Below, in pieces: positions 59,701 to 64,000 of a stretch of DNA of 64,000 nucleotides. Both the position numbers and the translations under genes were made by a program. The stretch covers positions 1-64,000 of the forward strand of contig NZ_JAHLOF010000006.1 of assembly GCF_018917235.1 (NCBI RefSeq), in the 5' to 3' direction. The DNA is from Metaclostridioides mangenotii (GTDB lineage: Bacteria > Bacillota > Clostridia > Peptostreptococcales > Peptostreptococcaceae). The notes below the pieces were generated by a model, which saw only the letters and a program-made list of their open reading frames with translations, ran no database searches and had not been told where the DNA came from. Each line of letters begins with the position of its first letter. The stretch's first letter is position 1.

Positions 59701-62638
59701 CAAATTGTGTATCTGAAGATTTATATAGAGTAAATTCAGCTCCCTTAAGTAAGTCACCATTTTCATCTAACTTATTGAAAATGATATCCCCTTTAACACT
59801 TATATTTTTATAGTTATATATAATATTTTTATTATCTTTTGAGTTTTTTAATTGAAATTTATATGATTCATTACTCATTAGATATCCTTCAGGAGCAACT
59901 TTTTCTCTTACATAATAGTCTGTGTCAAATTTTAACTTATCAAATAGTACTTCCCCATTTTCTCCTGTTTTGTCGGATACTTTTATAACATTGTTAAATT
60001 TATCGACTAGCTCAAATACTGCCCCTTTTAATTTAACATTTTCATCTTCATTGTTTACTTTCACTACTTTAATACTTCCTGTTTCGCCTGATCCTCCACC
60101 ACCAGCACCTTGGTATACAACTTCTATACCATTACTTGTTGATGTCTCAGTCATTCCAGTACCTTTAAACGATATAGTATTAGTAAAAGGAGATTTTGAC
60201 TTGTCGACTACGTTTGTTCTAAAAGAAAGTACATATGCATCTTCAGTAGGTGATGGCAAATAAAAGTTAAATTCTCTAGTAGTCATGTCATATTTGACGT
60301 TATTTTTACCTAGTTCTACTTCTTCACCTTTAGTAAGTGATCCATTTTGATTTTGTATTTGCTTATATAATTTTACGGAAGTTGTATCCAGTTCAAGACC
60401 TTCTTGTAATATATCTTTTAAAACTACATCTTTCATTAGAATCTTGTTTGAATTAATAGTAACATCCCAATCTATATAAGAATTCCCTCTGATGTAATTC
60501 CCTTCTTTTTTTACTAATGTGTTTTTTATTTTCCCAGTACCTGTGCTTTCAACACCTCCAGGAACTAAATGAGTTATAAGCTTTGCAGTATTTTCTATAA
60601 TTTTCTCACCATTAGTATTAAAAATTGAGGTATCAGTTACTTTCGTTTTAAAAGTGATTGTTTGCTCTTTATCAATATTTTCTTTAAAAGTATATTTTAA
60701 TGTTTTGCTGTCTTTATCATATTTATAATTTGAAGAATCTACATTACTTCCATTTATAGTTACTGAATCTGGTACAAATTCTTGACCTTCTCTTATGACA
60801 TCTATAACAGAAACGTTTGTAAGAGGCATATTATTTCTATTTACTACTATCTTCCATGTAATCTCTCTTTTTACATAGTCATAATCAGAACTTGATTTGT
60901 CTATAACTTGACTTATTATTCTTTGAGTAGCAGTAGAGTCTGATTCTTCGATATTTTCGCCAGTTAGTTTTGCATTATTATAGTAATCCTTATTCGTATT
61001 TCCAGCATATACATTTTTATCTGTCACTTTAGTTTTAAAACTTATAACGTATGTATCCTTTATATTTTCATTAAATTTATATGTTATAGTTCCTGTTGGA
61101 TCATCGCTACTCGATTTTTTGTAGCTAAATTGTCCATTTGGATCATTCCCAGTTGATGAATGATTATATATTTCAAATGAGCCCTCTACAAATTCTTGAC
61201 CTTTCATTATATCATCAGTAACTACTGCATTTTGTATATCTATCTTATTTCTATTTACGACAATTTCCCATGTAATTTCTCCTGTAGAAGGATTATATCC
61301 TTTGCCGTGTTTTGAAATAACACTTGAATATACTCCAACTTCAGTACCATCTGATGCATTACTACCATTTTTATCTGTTATAGTTACATTGTTGTTAAAA
61401 TTCTTACCATCATTAGAATGATAGACATCCTCATCCACAACTTTTGTTGAAAATTCAATTTTATGTGGCTTATCGATAGTCCCTAATCTATAGGTAAATT
61501 TTTGACCTTCTATATCATAAGCAGAAGCAGGAGCATTCTCACCATTTACCATAACACTGCCTTCTACAAATTTTAAACCATCTGGAATATTATCTGTTAC
61601 CACAGCATTTTCAATAGTTTGTGCATTATCGTTTACATTAATAGTCCACTTAATACTCTTTGTAGCTTCATCATATTCACCTGTTTTTTGAATAAAATCT
61701 GGTTTTATTTCAACAGTTGCCTCGTTTGAAACCACTTGAGTACCATCATGAATAAAAGTTGCTTTATTTTTTTCTATTATTGTTTTGCCATGCGATTCTA
61801 ATCCCATACTTGCCAGTTTTGTTTTAAAAGTAATTCTTTGCTCTGTCTCAATTGTATCCGGAAAAGTATACGTTAATTCTCTTTTAACATTATCGTAATT
61901 GTAATTTGCTTCTGCATCTTTCCCGTTAATTTTAACTGATCCCTCAATAAATTCTTGATTTTCTGAGATAAAATCAACAATTTGTGCATTTTCAACCTTT
62001 GCCTTTTCTGGGTTAACTAAAACTTCCCAAGTTATTTCATTTTTAGAAGCATCATAACTTCCTTTTTTATGTACCGAAGCATCAGGTTTTTCTGGCTGTT
62101 CAAATTCTACGTCAATATCTTTTGAATTTCCTGAACCACCTAAGTCAAATTCTATTGGCACTTTGTTTTCTCCACCAATTTCTTTTTCGTCGAAGTTAGT
62201 CTGTATATAAAAGTATCCAGAAACATTAGAGTGTTTTTCAACAAATTCCGTAAATACAATTGTTACTTTCCCATCAATGTCTATTGTCACATCAGCTATC
62301 TTTTCATCAGAATTCTCATCTGTGATTTCAACCTTCATCTGTTTAATTATCTCAAATTCTTTCGGAATATGCATAATATAACTCTGGCCATTTTTTATAT
62401 CTCCTTGATTAGGTAGTTCAAATTTATAGTTTAATTTAACCTCTGCATTTGTATTTATTGGCCCTGATATAGGTTCACCGTTACCATCCGTTATTGTAAC
62501 GTCTGTGATAAATGGAAATTCTGTGATATTATCTTCAGCATTTACCTGCAGCGCCGGTAAGAATGAAAAAAATTGAAATATCATAGCTAATATAGTTATA
62601 TAAGAACAAAATTTTCGTTTAATATTTATTCTCCTCAT
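56705..62638 (-). CDS. Giant LPXTG (LPKTG) adhesin: collagen-binding/isopeptide N-terminal repeats plus 11 SpaA-like modules
   Basis: Signal peptide; five KxGxYDxxxxxIxWxxxVN... repeats; 11 KGAEFxLYK...YxIKETKAPxGY modules; C-term LPKTGSLFDTVVILSIGILVILSGLYFLLKRNK. Confidence 0.95.
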   Translation of the reverse strand: MRRINIKRKFCSYITILAMIFQFFSFLPALQVNAEDNITEFPFITDVTITDGNGEPISGPINTNAEVKLNYKFELPNQGDIKNGQSYIMHIPKEFEIIKQMKVEITDENSDEKIADVTIDIDGKVTIVFTEFVEKHSNVSGYFYIQTNFDEKEIGGENKVPIEFDLGGSGNSKDIDVEFEQPEKPDASVHKKGSYDASKNEITWEVLVNPEKAKVENAQIVDFISENQEFIEGSVKINGKDAEANYNYDNVKRELTYTFPDTIETEQRITFKTKLASMGLESHGKTIIEKNKATFIHDGTQVVSNEATVEIKPDFIQKTGEYDEATKSIKWTINVNDNAQTIENAVVTDNIPDGLKFVEGSVMVNGENAPASAYDIEGQKFTYRLGTIDKPHKIEFSTKVVDEDVYHSNDGKNFNNNVTITDKNGSNASDGTEVGVYSSVISKHGKGYNPSTGEITWEIVVNRNKIDIQNAVVTDDIMKGQEFVEGSFEIYNHSSTGNDPNGQFSYKKSSSDDPTGTITYKFNENIKDTYVISFKTKVTDKNVYAGNTNKDYYNNAKLTGENIEESDSTATQRIISQVIDKSSSDYDYVKREITWKIVVNRNNMPLTNVSVIDVIREGQEFVPDSVTINGSNVDSSNYKYDKDSKTLKYTFKENIDKEQTITFKTKVTDTSIFNTNGEKIIENTAKLITHLVPGGVESTGTGKIKNTLVKKEGNYIRGNSYIDWDVTINSNKILMKDVVLKDILQEGLELDTTSVKLYKQIQNQNGSLTKGEEVELGKNNVKYDMTTREFNFYLPSPTEDAYVLSFRTNVVDKSKSPFTNTISFKGTGMTETSTSNGIEVVYQGAGGGGSGETGSIKVVKVNNEDENVKLKGAVFELVDKFNNVIKVSDKTGENGEVLFDKLKFDTDYYVREKVAPEGYLMSNESYKFQLKNSKDNKNIIYNYKNISVKGDIIFNKLDENGDLLKGAEFTLYKSSDTQFENPIDTVVSDKKGIVEFKNVDYGEYVIKETKAPKGYTLSDKILKASVSENKKSVEADPNSVSNTKIRGSIEFTKLGDNKEPLKGAEFKLYKATDKNYENEIATSESNDTGKVMFKDIEFGDYIIKETKAPDGYELTNKVLKASITTDGKIVKTNPESISNTKTKGSIEFTKLGENEEKLKGAEFTLYKDTDTKFESPIDTAVSDRNGLVKFKNVEYGSYVIKETKAPAGYIKSDKVLKATVSENKKSVEADPNSVSNTKIRGSIEFTKLGDNKEPLKGAEFKLYKASDKNYENEIATAESDDTGKVVFKNIEFGDYIIKETKAPEGYELTNKVLKASITTDGKRVKTNPESISNTETKGSIEFTKLGENKEKLKGAEFELYESSDTEFKKPIATAVSDIDGLVKFKNVEYGNYVIKETKAPAGYIKSDQVLKASVSENKKSVEADPNSISNTKIRGSIEFTKLGDNKEPLKGAEFKLYKASDKNYENEIATAESDDTGKVVFKNIEFGDYIIKETKAPEGYELTNKVLKASITTDGKTVKTNPESISNTKTKGSIEFTKLGENKEKLKGAEFTLYKDTDSKFESPIDTAVSDRNGLVKFKNVEYGNYVIKETKAPAGYIKSDKVLKATVSENKKSVEADPNSVSNTKIRGSIEFTKLGDNKEPLKGAEFKLYKATDKNYENEIAKAESNGTGKVVFKNIEFGYYIIKETKAPEGYELTNNVLKASITTNGETVKTNPVSISNTKTKGSIEFTKLGENKERLKGAEFTLYKETDTKFESPIDTAVSDRNGLVKFKNVEYGSYVIKETKAPKGYTLSDKVLKAIVSKNKKVVKADPNSISNTRIRGSIRITKIDEKSKKTLNGSEFTLYYKDGKEIEVSTTDVDGIVIFESIEYGEYIIKETRAPEGYILSKDENKVSIQTTETKDLTVSNKKKDSTIDSKEKDNGSLSAKDNLITKNNILDKVVSVLPKTGSLFDTVVILSIGILVILSGLYFLLKRNK
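57160..59800 (-). repeat. Tandem SpaA-module array with alternating A/B higher-order structure
   Basis: ~97-aa modules; A-type RGSIEFTKLGDNKEPLKGAEFKLYK...NTKT alternates with B-type KGSIEFTKLGENKEKLKGAEFTLYK...NTKI over four A-B pairs. Confidence 0.9.
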
Positions 62639-62736
62639 AATAAAACCCTCCCTTAGTCTAAATAATCTACTTATAAAGTAATCTTCTAATAAGTAAACTA
62701 TTTTTAATTATATCGACTAAAAGTTTTACTATATAT

Positions 62737-62770
62737 CCAATATTTGCTTAAATCTATACCAATATTTGCT
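62737..62770. promoter_or_regulatory. Direct repeat ccaatatttgct x2 with 22-bp spacing upstream of the adhesin
   Basis: Identical 12-mers at 62737-62748 and 62759-62770, ~100 bp upstream of the adhesin start. Confidence 0.5.
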
Positions 62771-62807
62771 GTTAGGTAAATTATAATCGTACTTAAATAA
62801 CTCACAC

Positions 62808-64000
62808 TCAATATCTTTTATCTATTATCAATAACTCAGCACCATGCTCTGGTATACTCATTAGTTTTGTATATTCCCCATTTAAATTTATTTCTTGTAT
62901 TTCGATTTTAGGCTGAATATTTCCCTTTAAATACCTAAGCTCTTCTTGTGTCATATTTTCTGGAGATCCTAAATCTGTCCATTTTTCAAACACTGATCCA
63001 TGCTCCCTATTTAATTTATAAGTTGTAAATTTATATTTTCCATAAAGATTGGAAATTTTAAATTCTATTTCTCTTAAAGATTTTTCATTATTATTAATAT
63101 AATATTTCTCGTTATTATTTAATTCCTCCATATCACCTTGCATAAAAAGATCGTCAAAATAAGCGTAATTGTACGCTAATATCTGTATGCTTTCTTCTCT
63201 TTTTGTTACAATATAATCATCACTTTGATCAATTATCGTATCTCCTAATTTAGATAATAAATAGTATGCAAAATAACAAGTTTTCTTTAAACCATAATTA
63301 TTTAAAAGACCGAAACCTCCATGAATAGAGGAAATCCTCAAGTTTTTTGCTTCATACAATTTAGGTAATATGTTGTTATCTATAAACTTTGAAGTCCTAA
63401 TACTTTTCAAATAGTTTTTAATGATAAAAGTTGCTACATAACTTGCATCATGCTTTAAGTGCTCTTGCTGTGATGATGTATTCCATTCGATTACATGAAT
63501 TTCAAAGTTGCTATTTAAAATATCGCTTAATTCAGATTTTACTAATTGTAATGTTTTTATTGTACAATTTTTATCATAATAAATTTTTTTTATCTGTGAT
63601 GCTATTTCATGCTTATCTTTGCGGTTTTTGTTATATAGGATATTTTCTTCCACATCTTTTAATTCAACATATGCAGTATGTATATTAACGCTTAAAAAAT
63701 CTAAATTAATATTATTTTTCTTGCAAAATTCTACGATATCAAGCAAGCATTTATGTTCTATTATGCTTCCATGGTTTATTGTCGGTCCTCCAACTTTGCA
63801 CCTTTTAGAAATAGATTTTATAATTTTTATAGAATTTTTATAATACTCTAAGTACTCATCCCCTCTTCCATTACTTTGAAAATACTTATAGTCAGGATAA
63901 TTCCAAACTTCAAAACACCACGACACTACTTCTTCAAATCCATATCTATCTATACAGTGCTTCATAAACTCTAAAATTACCTCAGTCCATAAATTTATAT
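62808..64000 (-). CDS. GH39-like glycosidase domain protein (possibly AraC-GH39 regulator), 5' end outside window
   Basis: WCFEVWNYPDYKYF, FEIHVIEWNTSSQQ, KLNREHGSVFEKWTDLGSPENMTQEELRYLKGNIQPKIEIQE; frame stays open to the window edge. Confidence 0.75.
   Translation of the reverse strand, partial: INLWTEVILEFMKHCIDRYGFEEVVSWCFEVWNYPDYKYFQSNGRGDEYLEYYKNSIKIIKSISKRCKVGGPTINHGSIIEHKCLLDIVEFCKKNNINLDFLSVNIHTAYVELKDVEENILYNKNRKDKHEIASQIKKIYYDKNCTIKTLQLVKSELSDILNSNFEIHVIEWNTSSQQEHLKHDASYVATFIIKNYLKSIRTSKFIDNNILPKLYEAKNLRISSIHGGFGLLNNYGLKKTCYFAYYLLSKLGDTIIDQSDDYIVTKREESIQILAYNYAYFDDLFMQGDMEELNNNEKYYINNNEKSLREIEFKISNLYGKYKFTTYKLNREHGSVFEKWTDLGSPENMTQEELRYLKGNIQPKIEIQEINLNGEYTKLMSIPEHGAELLIIDKRY

Noticed and set aside
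57160-59800. Repeat array considered as CRISPR
   Set aside because: Repeats are ~290-bp protein-coding modules in frame, not short repeats with unique spacers; no cas genes in the window.
57402-60263. Several + strand ORFs antisense to the adhesin (57402, 57672, 58836, 59133, 59418, 59922)
   Set aside because: They are mirror ORFs of the repeated adhesin modules; similar to each other only because the sense repeats are similar, and no RBS was seen.
62640-62808. c-di-GMP-II riboswitch upstream of the adhesin, as known for some clostridial sortase substrates
   Set aside because: The 170-bp leader is AT-rich without recognisable c-di-GMP-II motifs; only the 12-bp direct repeats stand out.
1-64000. 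rRNA, tRNA or CRISPR arrays
   Set aside because: No rRNA-like, tRNA cloverleaf/TTCRANY-type or CRISPR-like signatures noticed by eye; absence is not proven without tRNAscan/Infernal.

Overview
The window is a low-GC Firmicute chromosome segment; gene content suggests Peptostreptococcaceae/Clostridioides-like, which is an inference from gene families only. (1) ~1-6.95 kb is the right end of a prophage: small early genes, antirepressor, Cro/cI-like HTH pair with operator-like repeats, a CWB2 surface-protein cargo gene and a large serine recombinase. It abuts, and appears to have split, an ABC substrate-binding protein gene (only the 3' half remains, 6.97-7.45 kb). (2) ~7.5-43 kb is mostly core: iron alcohol dehydrogenase, UppP + BcrAB-like ABC + two-component system, SIR2-like protein, PepV, hfq-miaA-mutL-mutS, a TPP-riboswitch-controlled thiamine/HMP transporter, crt-hbd-thl with a decayed etfA upstream, an IS3 relic, crp/ldh, nitrilase, threonine aldolase and miaB. 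(3) ~43-55 kb is an accessory gene graveyard: ferritin-like spore-coat-type paralogues plus a decayed copy, relics resembling a Y-family polymerase and an ATP-dependent DNA ligase, a frameshifted GNAT, a Vat-like acetyltransferase, small hydrophilic proteins missed by the ORF track, and a family of dispersed hairpins. (4) ~56-64 kb encodes a 1977-aa LPKTG adhesin with 11 SpaA-like modules, most arranged as an alternating A/B higher-order repeat. A class D-type sortase lies downstream. Upstream is the C-terminal part of a GH39-like protein whose expected acid/base Glu is Tyr, and a 12-bp direct repeat with 22-bp spacing precedes the adhesin. The adhesin/sortase/GH39-like locus is the best candidate for an undescribed system. 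All identifications are by eye from protein motifs; no searches were run.
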